NCBI RefSeq assembly: GCF_901709675.1
Contig: NC_051104.1
Location: 3,021,501 to 3,085,500 of the forward strand
Length of the DNA: 64,000 nucleotides
Origin: Syngnathus acus
Taxonomy: Eukaryota; Chordata; Actinopteri; Syngnathiformes; Syngnathidae
Reading direction: 5' to 3'
A program made the position numbers and the translations under genes. Under the pieces are notes generated by a model. That model saw only the letters and a program-made list of their open reading frames with translations, was not told where the DNA came from and made no database searches. Within the stretch, counting starts at the first letter, position 1; the number at the start of each line of letters is the position of its first letter. This document shows, in pieces, positions 1 to 12,479 of this stretch.

Positions 1-584
1 GTAATTTATCGAAAATTGAATTGGGTTAGCAAATCTGCAATTTGGAGGTTGGGTTTTGAAATCCAGGTTTATGTAATATGTTTTCCGTGTAACACAATTT
101 TATGATTTTGTCCGCTTTTGATGTTGAGTAAATTTCACACGTCAAAGACCAGATTGATAGAGCATCCAAGAAATTGCTACATCAAAAATAATAATGATAA
201 TAACAATAATAATAATAATGGCACAATTTCTTAAAGATGGCATGTATCGCAGTCTTATATTGAGTGAGCCCAGATCACTGATTCCTAATGGTTGGACTAA
301 GTCAAGGGTGTCATTGTTGCTATGGTTTCCCTGGCAAGGCCGTCATGACTGTGAGGTTTCCATTGATATAAATGTATGATTGACTATCACTTATACACAA
401 GAAAAATAGGGATAACTAGTTTCGGAATCAAACGCTATTAATTGTTTATTCAACTATTTTTCAATTTAATTTTAAAGGGGGGGTCTGTAACAAAAACAAA
501 TCGTGAAATAACTCATCCCAGTGTTATTAAAAGTGAATAAACATGAAGTCGACGCACATGATTTGCCTTGGAGACCAGTAGAAA
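1..584. other. Intergenic DNA, no gene seen
   Basis: AT-rich non-coding sequence with a short AAT/ATA-rich simple repeat near 186-220. The short open frame around 194-379 resembles no protein I know. Nothing else is supportable. Confidence 0.6.
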
Positions 585-637
585 TGATGTTGCGGGCCAG
601 ATTTGGCCCCTGGACCTTGAGTTTGACACCTTTGGGC
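585..637 (+). repeat. 3' end fragment of the hAT-type MITE
   Basis: The segment matches only the right end of the dispersed element seen complete at 9540-9869: a GCGGGCCAGATTTGGCCCC-like stretch followed by CCTTGAGTTTGACACCT. The left end and interior are missing, so it is a 5'-truncated relic. Confidence 0.7.
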
Positions 638-724
638 TAACTGGATTTGAGCATTTGAATTTCTTTGACTGGCCAAGGCCTTACAAAGTCTTGAATTAGA
701 TATTTTTCTAAAGCTGCAGATACC

Positions 725-779
725 CTAATCTAAAGTATTGATCTATCTTAACCCTAAACCTAACCCTAATCCTAACCCT
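725..779 (+). repeat. Interstitial telomere-like CCCTAA tract
   Basis: About 55 bases contain several degenerate CCCTAA or CCTAAC hexamers: ACCCTAATC, ACCCTAAACC, TAACCCTAATCC, TAACCCTAC. The vertebrate telomere repeat is TTAGGG/CCCTAA. The tract is short, diverged and flanked by ordinary sequence, so it is interstitial and not a chromosome end. Confidence 0.6.
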
Positions 780-1502
780 ACACTTCCATGTTGAAGTCCA
801 CCTGGAACATTCGCTTGTAGTGCATTTAATGGGAACCACCATCCCATCATGAAGCTTCAGAAGAAGCTGCAAGAAAAAACATTTCAGATTATTATTATTT
901 TTTAATCAGGAGATGAAAAAAGGAAATGGAAAACTTTACAAGTACTCTTTTCCTCAGGCCAGTTATTTTTAGAGAGAGAGATTTTTTTTGTCAGGGGCAA
1001 CCGAGCACCGGCGGACAGAGGTTTCCAATTATGCCGCAGTGGAGGATGAAACAGGTGGCGTATTTTATTGCTTTGTGTTAGCCCACCAACGCTAGCCTTA
1101 GCCGGGCGACAAGAGACGCTTGCCGGCAAACAGCGGCATGTGGAATTAGCCCTGAAAATGTCCGTTGGCCAATCAAAGAGGGTCTTTGCATCAAAGACAC
1201 GAAAAAGCACGCAAATAACAACTCATGAATTAGCTCGACGTCCTTTAGAAAATTGCGTTACGGCGGAAACGGCAAAAAGAAGCGTTTCATCTCCAAGGCT
1301 TGGCCGGACTTGTGGGATTGGCTTTTTGAATATGAAGGAGACGCAATTTGCTGCGCTGTGCTGGCATCCAAGGCTGACCTGCCCGGGATGAATATTCAAA
1401 CACTTGATGAAAATTGATTCGAACAGCACTTTACACAACCTTAACAATTCCTCATCAGCCGCAGCAAAAGCACATTCTGCATGACAATTTCTATCAGCCG
1501 GG

Positions 1503-1504
<2 letters not shown>

Positions 1505-1537
<33 letters not shown>
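1505..1537 (+). repeat. (TG)n microsatellite
   Basis: A pure run of about 16 GT/TG dinucleotides. Similar but shorter GT runs occur near 10866-10885, 20802-20825 and 31421-31450. Confidence 0.9.
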
Positions 1538-2277
1538 TTTGCACCTAACTTTTTGGGCCAGGGCAGTCTTGACACGTATCTGATTGACGAGATCGGCTCA
1601 GCAGATATTTTATGCTCTTGATCAATTACATCATTCATTGAATTGTTTTTTTCTCAATCCCTTCCATTGGGCGTCACTTCTATGCAAATTTAATCATGGG
1701 TCTAACGAATCCCAATCCTCAGAACAGCGATTGGGCTAAAATTGTGTGTGTGTCCATATTTGTTAGACTGCCGGCAGTGCTTGCCCCTTGTCCCGTTTGG
1801 CCAGTGGCTAATCACAAGAGTCCACCCGCTAATCCTCACTATCGCCTGGCCATCAGGAAGCCGCGGGGAGCTCATTTCCTCCAAGAGCCTGGCAAAGTGG
1901 AAACTTCAGCACGGCCGCAATCCAATTGTTGGCCCGGTGGCAGCAAAGCGGATCAGGTGTCGTGGAGGTGGATGCAGGACGGGGGAGAAACGTTAGTATA
2001 GCCGTTCCTCTTCATCTCCACCTCCCTTTTCTATCTTCACCTCCTGAATGTTTTTATGGCAAGGACTGAAAGTCACCAAGAAGGTTGGCGATGTTGGACG
2101 GCGCTTATGTAAGTGTTCCAGCTGGTGTGGCTATAAAACGGTGATCATGAGTTGGGTTGGAACGGAAACTCAACGGGGAAGGAGGGCTGGACAAGCTTCT
2201 CTCATGCGTGCTGAGACGTTGACTCACCAAGCACATACGGGCAAGCTGCCGGATGCTCTGAGAAGGTCTTCAGTGGC

Positions 2278-3185
2278 CAAACCCTAATCTTGTCTTCCTT
2301 GAAACCTTAATTTGAAACCCTAACCGTGTGTCTGTTCATTTAAAACCTTGTCTTTCAAGTGACTCATTTAAGAAAGTCAGTTGTGACATCACAGCCTCCG
2401 AAGCGAGCCAGTTGCTATCTGCAGTCGATTTGCAGACGATCACGGCGCAGAATCGTCTCGCGTCGCCAACAAGTGCGCGGCGTTCGGTGCAGACGCCCCG
2501 CTGGGCCAGCTGCTGGCACTGCCGTGCGCTGCGGCGACACGTCTCATGCCAGCTTGCGGACCTTTAATGGTGGTCCAGCTTGTATATTTAGAGTCAGGCC
2601 GCTCAGGGAGGTGTGGGTAAAGTCTGCGTCTATTCTTTCTACCCAACTGACGAGCACTTTAAATTTTTTTTTTTGGTCACTGTTAAATGAAATTTCATTT
2701 GTCAAAAAAAACTCAAAATATTGGTGGGGCTGGAAACTAACCCTAACCCGCCTTCCCTAATGAGATGTCCTGACTTGAGCGGTTCGACGCGTTCAATGAT
2801 TGAGGGAAGGTGACGCGTCGGGCATGTTGCTCGCGCGGTGCACATCTGCTTGGGCCGAACGCTCGCCATCTTTTATTCATTCGTCTTTTCCATTTTTTAT
2901 AAGATCTTGGTGGGCAAGCGATCAGCGGCGTCCCCCCTTGGGTCCGCCTGGTGGTTTCAAAGCTTAGCGTCCGCGCGACCTTTGCGGACTGGCTGCCCGT
3001 CAGCTGCACTCGCTTGTCTTTTGTCCTCTTCATTTTTCATGAGGCTGCGTCATTTTCTCAAGCCAAATTGTTGCCATGGCCTGATTTTCCTGAAACCTGA
3101 CTCGAGCTTGAAAGTCTAATTTGAAACCCTTCGTCCCGCTTAAGACCCTAACTTGAAAGGCTAACCTTGTCTGAAACGGCTCCAA
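2278..3185 (+). repeat. Degenerate GAAACCCTAA-type motif clusters
   Basis: Two clusters, about 2281-2350 and 3085-3185, hold spaced variants of CTTGAAACCCTAATTTGAAA, such as CTTGAAACCTTAATTTGAAA, TTGAAACCCTAACC, CTTGAAAGTCTAATTTGAAA and AAGACCCTAACTTGAAAG. Spacing is roughly 15-17 bases, which suggests a decayed minisatellite. The DNA between the clusters is ordinary. Related clusters lie near 17630-17790 and 18185-18260 (opposite strand) and 55135-55340. Confidence 0.5.
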
Positions 3186-4024
3186 CTCAACGCTGCGGTT
3201 CAACCTGCTGCATGGCTAACCCACAAAATAAAATCAAGTGACGGGAGTCAATAAAAAGCAATTGTTGCCAGCACCAAAGCAAAAAAATTCAGCCGTCTCT
3301 CTGGGGAACTCAATGTTCTTGAGTTACGCCCGTCCAGTTGTGATCAGTCAGACTTCCAGTGGAGCTCATTGCTTCTCGTTGCCATGGCGATGATTCCAGG
3401 ACCTCACTTTGAAAGACTAGGGCCAATCGTTTTGCTTTTCATTTCAAATCGGAATTTCAAACCCGAAGCTTCGATTGAATCGCTAATATGAAGCCCAAAA
3501 CCACATTGGTGACCCCTCCTGTCATTTTCTTTTTTTTTTTTGTGTTTATTGAGGCGCTGGAATATATTAATGGCATTTTAATTCATTTTGATGGTCGAAA
3601 AAAGAAACAAAATCTCTTTGTGTTTGTGTAACGAATGTCTACTGCGTGAAAGTCGTGTAACCTTTGTGTGTTATGTTGATGTTCATTGCGTGACGTGATT
3701 GTGTTTGTGTGACTTGCCTTGTCGTTAATGAAAAGAGGCAGCAAAGCTTTTCAAGTGAGCCTTCGCTACTCGCAGCTCACCACGCGCATTTAAGTCCAAT
3801 CAAACCGTTTTCGGAGCGCATCGGGTGTAATAAGAGCCTCGCCGTGTGCGACTTCTATGAGTCACAAGCGGTGCTTTTCCAGAGTGTCACAAAACAGCTT
3901 GAATAATGACGCCGGTTCGGGCTCATGGCTTATTCATACCTGATGGCCCCGGCTAACCACGCACAAACAGGACATAGGGCCATATTCCACGTGAGGTTGT
4001 TTGGATGGTGATATATATACATAT

Positions 4025-4573
4025 AACAGGTGTCAAAGTCAAGGCCCAGGGGCCAGATACGACCCGCCACATTCTTTTCTGTGGCCCGAGAAGACAAATT
4101 GTGCATCAAATTTGTGTCATTTACTAACATTGCAAATTATCTTCACTTAAAAAAAACATCTCTTTAAAATATTTGAAAATAATTTTTTTTTAAATTATTT
4201 TATTATTTTCTGTGGCCCCGGAAGACAAATTTGTGTCATTTACTAACATTGAAAATTATTTTCACTTTAAAAAATCATCTTTTTAAAATATTTTAAACTT
4301 ATTTTCAATTTTTTTTAAAAATTATTATTTTATTATTTTCTGTGGCCCCGGAAGACAAATTGTGCATCAAATTTGTGTCATTTACTAACATTGCAAATCA
4401 TCTTCACTTTAAAAAAAATCATCTTTTTAAAATATTTGAAAAGTATCCACTAGTCTGATTTGAAAACTAATTATTTGTCAGTTTTTGAGGCGTTCATACA
4501 TTTATTTGGGTTGACAGTCATAAGGAAAATGTGACTACAATGCGGCCCGTGACAAAAATGAGCTTGACACCCC
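4025..4573 (-). mobile_element. hAT-type MITE, expanded by internal triplication
   Basis: The left border ACAGGTGTCAAAGTCAAGG and right border TTGACACCCC match the ends of the dispersed hAT-type MITE in minus orientation. It is about 550 bp, longer than the usual 320-330 bp, because an internal segment is present three times (listed separately). AT-rich flanks make the 8-bp target duplication unreadable. It has no coding capacity. Confidence 0.8.
4075..4440 (+). repeat. Three tandem copies of about 130 bp inside the MITE
   Basis: Units start near 4075, 4206 and 4336, each with TTTTCTGTGGCCC, then an AAGACAAATT block, GTGTCATTTACTAACATTG and an AT-rich tail. Unit 2 lacks GTGCATCAAA, which is present in units 1 and 3, so the copies have diverged by small indels. 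Spacing is 131 and 130 bases. Confidence 0.85.
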
Positions 4574-6724
4574 GTATGTATATGTGTACTTATGTGTATA
4601 CATATCTGTATGTATACATATAAGTTTACGCACATGTATATGTATAGTGATATAAAGATACTATATAGACATATATTTCCCATCGTAACTTTTTTCATGT
4701 ACTGTAAAAGTTCGACAAATTGACGAGAAATGTTGAAGGCCTTTGCAACTCCGAAGAGTACATGAGGATGCCCTTCCTGCATAGCGAGTCGTCCTCATGT
4801 CAAGTGCGCAGAGGCTGGATCTAAAGATACGCTGGCTTTGTGTTGGGATTTGAGCCAGGATTGAGCAGTAATGGTTTGCAGTCCCGGAGGATTCCTCTGA
4901 TGAGGCGCAATTGGACTCATCTGCTCCTTCCATCGATTTGTTTTTCGCCGCGTTTCACTTTTCTCATTTTTAACGACTTGTGAAGACCATAATTCTATCG
5001 AACAGCGCCGGGCCGCGTCTCATCCTGGCTTTGTTTTGATCGCAGCCTGAAAGTCGTTTGGGTCTTGCTTGCGGAGAGAACAAGAGAGAAAGCGGCGCTG
5101 ATGGAATTCAACCCTTTTCAGGCGGCAAAAGCGTCCGTGTGGATCGTTGGACTAATTGATTTTCATGCTGTCCCTCTGTTGATGAACCGTACGGGTCCGT
5201 CGCGTTTATTGAAATCGTTTTGTGGATTGTTGCACAAACACAAATGTATTCACTGAGGGGCATTTTCTTGCATTGTGCAATGTCATGAGATCAATCCAGA
5301 AAAACAGCAGCATTGTGACATCAAAACGGAACTCAATTATATTTTGGAAACACATCTTGCATTTCAAAACGTACCTAATGAAGGAGACATGTAAGAATGA
5401 GCTAAGAGCTCGCTTACTTCTTTGGTTCGATCCACAAGTTTAAAACACCAGAAGGTGACAAGATTTAATATCACAAAAAGTAAAGCTGAAAAAGTAAAGC
5501 GGTTGACTTTTTCCGATTCGGATGACTCTCCAAAGGACTCCGACGGTTGAAGTTCATTAAGGCGACATTAAGTCACTGAGGAAAAGAGCAGCACAAGCGG
5601 GATTCATTGACATTTTGCGCTGACGATAAATCCTTTAGGAGGGAATCAAATCGGGTCTACATACCAGACCGAATGGACTTCTTCCCCCGCGGAAGAAAGC
5701 GTGTGACCATTGATTGCCGTTAACGCTTGGCCACTTATTGTCGGAAGCCGAGCTAGCGCCTCATTTCCATCCCTGTCGCCGCTCTTTGATAAACAGTCTA
5801 ACAAGGCCAAAGGGACGTTGAGCTGCAGTAACACGAATCTACGGACAACCAAGACGGCAAACCTTCCCTCGAAAACACGGAATATTTTCTTTATCTGGGG
5901 GAAAACGGGGACTCAAATGCTAATCGCGCAGATACCCACTTGAAATAAAAATTTTGGGCTTTTGAATTAATAACATCGTTTTTTTTTTTTTTTGCTTTAA
6001 GATGACTTTGCCACAAATTTGCATGCGTATCAGATTTGATTTGCATTCCTGTGATCCGGAGAATGTATTATCTGCCCGCGATTCAGCATCTCTTATCTGG
6101 AGCGCTCCCAATCAATGGAGAGCGCCGCTGAATATGGATTAAGGATGGATATCTGAGGGAGCTCAACTTACATGAACTGCTTTACCCCGCCAACTCTTTT
6201 CTTCATATTTGCCTTTGTTAGAGAGCGCCCGGCCTCACGCAGTCGGCTTTTCTTCTGTAGCAGCCTTTCCTAAACTAGCTACATTTTAAATTTGGAACGT
6301 CTCGCCAAACAAAACTGTCAAAAAAAAGTTGAAATAATGTTTTGTTTGCTTCTCAGCAGTGTTTTAGCTGCGTTTCAGAAATATTCCAGTTATGATCCAG
6401 CACTGCTTTCAACAGTGTTTCTGAATTTTTTTCAGTTTTTAATTACGGTGAGGATCCCGCATTTTTTGCAAATGTGGGTGGACCTGAACGATTATACAAG
6501 CTCCACACAGCTGGGTCGAGATCGAAGCTCCGAACCTTATGTGCTAACTACTATCGATTTATAGACTCTTAATGTTCCCCACAGTTGAGCAAGGAAATGT
6601 CAAATCAACAATGAAAAGCACCCTCAAGTTTGCAAAAACACGAGTGGAAAAATACTGGGCCTTTTTAAGCCATTTTCTTGAATTAACTGAGTTATCTGTT
6701 TGTTTTCCTCTGAGAAATCATGTA
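4574..6724. other. Intergenic DNA, no gene seen
   Basis: The stretch begins with ATGTATATG/TATACATA simple sequence (4575-4675) and continues as mixed-composition non-coding DNA. Short open frames at 4661-4933 and 6292-6564 show no recognisable domain and no splice support. Confidence 0.5.
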
Positions 6725-7372
6725 CAGTAATCCCTCGTTTATCACGGATAATTCGTTCCAAAACCACTCCGCGATAAATGAAATCTGCGAAGTAGGGTCA
6801 CCCTCTCATCTGTAAATTTTTTTGGTGTCAATAAATGTATATGAATGTATATTTAAGTGCATATGTTATTATTAGAACATTAAATCATAGTTTATATATA
6901 GTAGTTTATTAGAACATTAAATAATATATAATGCAATATATATATATATATATATATATAATTAATTAATAGTATAAATAACATACAGAAAATATTATAT
7001 AAATATTGAAAATATAAATATTATACGTGTGTGTGTGTTGTGTAACATATAGATGTGACGTTCTGGGACCTCTAGTGGTCACAAGTTACCATAGCAGCGT
7101 TATGCACATTTTGTAGATGTATATGTAGATGTAGCTAAAGTATGCATACTGTAAATATGATTTTAGGACTCTTTTATTATTATAACAACTTTTTATAACA
7201 AGGTACAATACTGTAAATATGTTTTCAGAAGTCTTTTATTATAACAACTTTTTTTATAACAACTGCAAATATGTTTTTAGAACTCATATTACAACAACTT
7301 TTGTTTTGGCTGGAAAAAATCCACGATGCAGTGAAGCCACGATAAACGAACCGCGAAGTACCGAGGGATACC
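6725..7372. mobile_element. pogo/Tigger-like non-autonomous DNA transposon relic
   Basis: The left end begins CAGTAATCCCTCGTTTATC next to a TA. It continues with GCGATAAATGAAATCTGCGAAGTAGGG. The right end, GATAAACGAACCGCGAAGTA followed by CCGAGGGATACC, is its approximate inverted complement. These terminal sequences are typical of vertebrate Tigger/pogo elements. The interior is AT-rich with an AT microsatellite (6936-6961) and no transposase frame. The right flanking TA is not clear, so the element is old. Confidence 0.7.
6936..6962. repeat. (TA)n microsatellite
   Basis: About 12 TA units inside the pogo-like relic. Confidence 0.85.
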
Positions 7373-9539
7373 GGCAATTGGTGTATTTCGACCCACAACA
7401 ACTCGCAACATTAATATTCCACATTGCACGTCGACTTCCAAATGTACCCCGGGCGATAAACGGCTCCGTCACCGTGAGGACAAAATGCCGACTTGATGCA
7501 AAAATATGGCGTTTCTCTGACAAAAGGCAGAGGGGATATCTTGCCGCCTGATAAATGATCCACAAGTCAGGAGGATCTCCGACGAGATAGCTTCCATTCT
7601 GCGGGCCGGCAAAGGCGGGAGTGTCAGCCTTTTGGCACGCTGAGTGATTTGGACTGCCAGCACAGAGAAGCGATGAGGACCTTGCAGATTTATGATGCTT
7701 TTTTGCCACCACGTTAAATATAGACTTTGAAACATGGCGTTCAGAAAGAAGCACTTTGAAAGCCTTATCGGGTGCAAAGGATTCATGGAGGATGCACACC
7801 AAAGTCCCTACTTGCTCATTTATTCTTATGGGAACCCACACACACCTCTAAAAACGAAGCGAGATTGCGAAAAATCTTGCACTGCTGCCCAAATACTGCT
7901 CAAACACAAATAGAACAGGGCTGCAAATCTAAATATTTGTGAAACTCTTCTAAAACACTGTGGGAAGCACACCTGCTGAAAACGTCATTGTTGACTTAGC
8001 TTGTTAGCTTAGGGATGAGTCCCAGTGACTTTCTGCTGAGTCAGCCCGGTCCAAGACGCAATGTCGCCAATTATGCCGAAGCCCGCCAATGTTGGAACGC
8101 ACTGGATCCCCCTGAGCCTGCAATATTTCTTGGATTCAGATCACACTTTGATACTTGGATCTCTGCAGTGTATTATTTATCAGGTCTGAGGCATGCAAGT
8201 GGAGTCTGCACGCATACTGAACCTCAATTCTGTCCAAATCTATTCAATCCTTTTCTCCCTCTACCAACTCGTCATCGACAGACAGGCGAGGAAAAGCTTC
8301 CGCAGGAATTGATCATCAAATCCGTCAAAAATTAGGCTTTATTTCACAAACTACTACTAGCATATTAGAACATTTCTTTCCGAGATTGTTTTTCAGGACA
8401 AGACTGTCCTGTCGGCGAAACTTTTCTCTCGATTGTTACGGATGTCCTCTTTCGTCCCTGGCCGGATAAGGGGAAACTAATCTATTCCCACGTCCGGTTA
8501 ACCTGGAGATGAGGAGACGAATGGGCTCGTTGAAGGTGGACTGCAAGAGGTGATTATACCCTCGAATCTCCCTCAAAGGCGGGTCCGCGTGCTTGACTTT
8601 GATCTTCAAAGCTGACCTCGCCTCCTGGCCGCTGATTGATGGATGGGCGCACCATTGGCGCCGGCTTATCCGCCAGGCGGGGCGGGCGAGATGAATGAAA
8701 ATGTCCTTTATCACGCGCGCATCAGCCTTGTGAGCAATTGTCCTCTTGTGGCCAACGCATTTATCCCCACGCCAACGCTATTGATTAAGCCCCGGCTGAT
8801 TTCGTCAGCAATTATGACCTCATCGCTAATCAATCTCGTCCCTGGAGACATTGCACAAACGCAAGTGTGTGTGAGTTATCAACCAGGCTGAGGGATCATG
8901 GGAATGTTTGGAGGTGCGCTAATGGTGTCATCGGGGACAGACGGTATTGGCGTCTCGTGATGTGTCCCGGCTGTGATCGGACAGATTAACACGACAATGA
9001 TTGAAGGTGGACAAAGACCAGGTCCGCCCTCCTTGATGACTTTTTTATCGGCCCGCCGTGATTTAAATATTTCTCTCAACTCGGCTTTCTGTTGGGATTC
9101 ATTCTCATCTTGTGGTCCACATTCCCTGTATGGATGACTTCCCTAATTTTTGTAGCAGTTTTACAAATGGAGATTTTGGTTCCTAAATTGTGTGTAGTGA
9201 AAGGAAGCTAGCAGTTTGGCCTATGTTGGACCTAACTAGTCCTTGCTCAAGTAGCTTTCATAAACCACATAATCCGGGGAGAATTTATTTGGCCTGCCAA
9301 TCCATGTAGAAGAAAATCAGAGCAAATGTGGGCTACAAAAATCTTTTCCAACGGGGCCTTAGCTCAGTGCCACTCTCCATGAAAACAAAGGCTTGAAGGC
9401 TAGATCCAAAGTCTGTGCAAATCTGGACACCGGCGTGCGGTCGAGTCATGTGGCCTCCAAATTCGGCCTTCAAATATGGACGAAAATGTGACCGAGTATG
9501 ACGAAAACACCTAAAGTCTCTACTTTTAGTCTTGTAAAT
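7373..9539. other. Intergenic DNA, one conserved-looking non-coding stretch
   Basis: The long open frame on the minus strand (7284-7841) overlaps the transposon end and matches no family I know. The segment 8690-8870 has balanced composition, homeodomain-like ATTGATTAAG and CTAATCAATC motifs and no repeats. That is how conserved non-coding elements often look, but conservation cannot be judged from one sequence. Confidence 0.4.
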
Positions 9540-9869
9540 CAGGGGTGTCAAACTTATTTTTTTCGCGGGCCGCATTGAAGTCATAGCTTCTTTCGGAGGG
9601 CTATTATGACTGTCAACCCAAATAAATGTATGAGCACCTCATTTTATATACAGTAAAAGCTACAAAACAAACTGACAAATAACTCGTTTTCAAATCAGAC
9701 GAGTTAAAACTGGTCAAATATTTAAAAAAAGAGATATTATTTAAAAGTGAAGACAATTTGCAATTCTAGTAATGACACACAAATTTGATACACAATTTGT
9801 CTTCGCGGGCCACATAAAATGATGCGGCGGGCCAAATCTGGCCCCCGGGCCTTGAGTTTGACACCTGTG
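9540..9869 (+). mobile_element. hAT-type MITE, 330 bp, with perfect 8-bp TSD
   Basis: The element runs from CAGGGGTGTCAAACTT to GAGTTTGACACCTGTG, imperfect terminal inverted repeats of about 16 bases. It is flanked by the direct repeat TTGTAAAT (9532-9539 and 9870-9877). An 8-bp duplication with CAG-type ends marks the hAT superfamily. The interior is non-coding, so mobilisation would have needed a transposase supplied elsewhere. Confidence 0.92.
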
Positions 9870-12153
9870 TTGTAAATAGTTACCTTCAAAATTCAGTTCG
9901 TCAAATCTCAATCTGAGACAAGCCTGTGACTAAAAACCCGCTAACTTGTTTTTTCTACGTGAGCAGGTGTGAGATGATCGTTTTTCAAGGTTTTTTTTTG
10001 TTCAGGTCGATTGTTGTTCATGGTGATTATTTTTCTCACACCTAATCAGGATCCATTGATTGCACCTGGCTTCATCTACCACACCTGGTGACAATTCCAC
10101 TGGCTTATATAAGAAGGAGTTTTGCTTCTGCTTCTGCTTCTCACACTCGCTTGCTGGTTTCACAGTGTCAACATTAGCAGTTGCTTTTGTTTTTTTTGTG
10201 TAGTTAGTTTTGTTCCTAGGTCCTTCACTGTTGTCCACCTTTTTGTAGCAATACCTAGCATTCATTTCAAATTGGTCTGAGGTCCAATTTTTGTTCCTCT
10301 GTAATTTGGCTTTTTGGGGTGAAATTTACCTGACTTTTCAGAAAACACGGCAAGACAATTTCTTCAGTGTTTCCATCAATGATACCATAAACAAATATTG
10401 TGTCATAACCATGGCAGAGTGTTCCAACATGAAGGTGACACTCTATTTTTTTCAAAAGGTTTTTTTCTATGTGTACTGTTTGACTACGTCCTTGGGGGAC
10501 GTGAATTGGCACGGTCGCAAATCCGGGGTAGGGTCCTGCTGTCAGGCTACTTTCAAGTGCCAGGGCTCCTTATGAATATACATTTCAACAAACCTACAAA
10601 ATAAATAAATAAATCAAGATGCAACCTTCATAACAATGAACTTGTGTATCATCATCACTTTAATAAACACCTTGCGGACGCGCGCCCACTCGCAATGCTT
10701 GGCCTTGTTAGCGCAGCTAACACATTATTATTAATACATGCTAATTCATGCTTTGTTTATTTGACTTGGGAACTCTTCTAAGTGCTTTTCGTCACATTAG
10801 CCATGAAGTCAGGCGTTCCAAAAATACCAAGAGTCCCTCAATCCCTCAACTAACTTGTACTCAGTGTGTGTGTGTGTGTGTGTGGTAATGAAGTTCAAGC
10901 ACTCTATTACTGTACCTGAATGGATTTCTCCAAATTTCAGGTTCTTGCACAGTGATCCAAGGCCTTATTCACAAATGCTTTTCTGTTTGCTTCGAGAAAG
11001 ATCCATTGAGTGGATATGTGGGCTTGTCGTATAAATCGCAAGTCGTTCTTGGTGTCAAGGAATTCTCCCTGTAATCTGAAAAAGCTGAGTTTTCTTTTTC
11101 ATTTTTTGTCAGTTCACATTAGCTCGGGCAACACGTCAAATGCATGTATTTTTATTTCAGTCGGTAATTTATCACTATTTAATCAGTATTTTGTACTAGT
11201 CTTTTTTTTTTTGTCCACAAGTATCAGTACAGTACTTATAAATGTACCGACATTGAGTACTTTAGCTACCTCTGCCCTTGCCCACTCCCACTGGGATTCC
11301 CGCCAACAACCCCTGGGGGATAGGAAATCAATACGGCGCTCGGGAATAAGAGTTGGAGCAAAGCGGTTGAAGTTAATGAAGGCGCTGAGATGTCCGGAAT
11401 GTTTACTCGCTGCGTTTCCCCAAAAGACACTTTGAGGGATTTGTGCGCGATCGCGGGTGTAAATGAGCGCGCTATTTCGACGGGGCAGCTGATGTATCAC
11501 TGAGCTCAGCCAAAGTGACACACTCACCTCGCCTCGCTCGGCTCTCTCAACACTTTTAATAAATTGGCTCGCTCGCACGGCATGTTATTGATGGATGGTG
11601 CCGGGTCGGGATCTTTATCGGAGCGCGTTAACTCGACGGGACGGACGAGCGAATGTGGACGCGAAGCCAACAGTGGTCAGCGAACAGTATTTATGATGGT
11701 GAGGGAGGAAGATTCTGTGTTTTGTTGCGTACAAGTCTACGGAACGTATTTCGAAGTATCTTTTTAGGATTTTATTTGGTGCAGTGTTCTGGATCAAATC
11801 CTGTTTTGACTACTTGATGAGCTTATTGAGGTGATTTGGCCGTCGGTGGTGTTGTGAAGGTCACTTCCGAGCAGCGGTGGCATTACTAATTGGGCGTAAA
11901 TCAAATTTAAATATGAGGTGGAACCTTAAGCGTCTGGTTTGATCGGACCTCTGGCGTACGTGGCAGATGATTTTTGTCAGCCGTCATCTGCCGCGTGGCA
12001 GATGTCACAGCACGGCCTGTCACGGCGATGCATTGCTTTTTCCGATGGCCGTCGGCTGCGGGCAGTGCAACTTGTCCGAGTGCCTCAAAGGTCTCGCGGC
12101 GCTGGTCCTGTTTCCCTTTGGTGGTTTTGCGTTGTCCTTTGTTTGTCTTAGAG
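9870..12153. other. Intergenic DNA with a TATA-containing segment
   Basis: Mostly unremarkable. A promoter-like stretch at 10060-10265 is listed separately, and a GT microsatellite lies at 10866-10885. The segment 11260-11700 is CpG-richer, with open frames on both strands, but none resembles a known protein. Confidence 0.45.
10060..10265 (+). promoter_or_regulatory. TATA-containing promoter-like segment, possibly a TE remnant
   Basis: CACCTGG motifs precede TTATATAAG (10105-10113), which is followed by CTTCTG repeats, TCACACTCGC and TTTTGTTCCTAGG. CACCTGG boxes, a TATA box and a T-rich leader in that order recall the 5' ends or long terminal repeats of fish retroelements. I find no matching second copy or coding region here. 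This could equally be chance. Confidence 0.25.
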
Positions 12154-12479
12154 CAGGGGTGTCAAACTCGTTTTTTTCGCGGGCCGCATTGTAGTCATAG
12201 CTTCTTTCAGAAGGCCATTATGACTGTCAACCCAAATAAATGTGTGAGCACCTCATATTATATACAGTAAAATCGACAAAACAAACTGACAAATAACTCG
12301 TTTTCAAATCAGATGAGTAAAAACTGGTCAAATATTTAAAAAAAAAGATATTAAAAGTGAAGACAACATGCAATTCGAGTAATGACACACGAATTTGATG
12401 CAAAGTTTGTCTTCGCTGGCCACATAAAATGATGTGGCGGGCCGTATCTGGTCCCCGGGCCTTGAGTTTGACACCTGTG
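12154..12479 (+). mobile_element. hAT-type MITE with near-perfect 8-bp TSD
   Basis: The element begins CAGGGGTGTCAAACTCG and ends GAGTTTGACACCTGTG. Flanks are TCTTAGAG (12146-12153) and TCTTAGCG (12480-12487), seven of eight bases identical. The interior closely follows the copies at 9540 and 29614, so these are members of one recently spread family. Confidence 0.9.

Larger units (their letters stand above)
640..4020. other. Intergenic DNA with simple and degenerate repeats
   Basis: No exon can be supported. The stretch holds a telomere-like tract, a TG microsatellite and two clusters of degenerate GAAACCCTAA motifs, all listed separately. Short open frames here lack recognisable domains. 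Confidence 0.55.

Noticed and set aside
725-779. Chromosome-end telomere
   Set aside because: The CCCTAA units are few and degenerate, and ordinary sequence continues on both sides.
7284-7841. 185-codon open frame on the minus strand
   Set aside because: It runs across the end of a pogo-like transposon relic, shows no recognisable domain and has no splice or Kozak support. A frame this long is expected occasionally in 64 kb on six frames.
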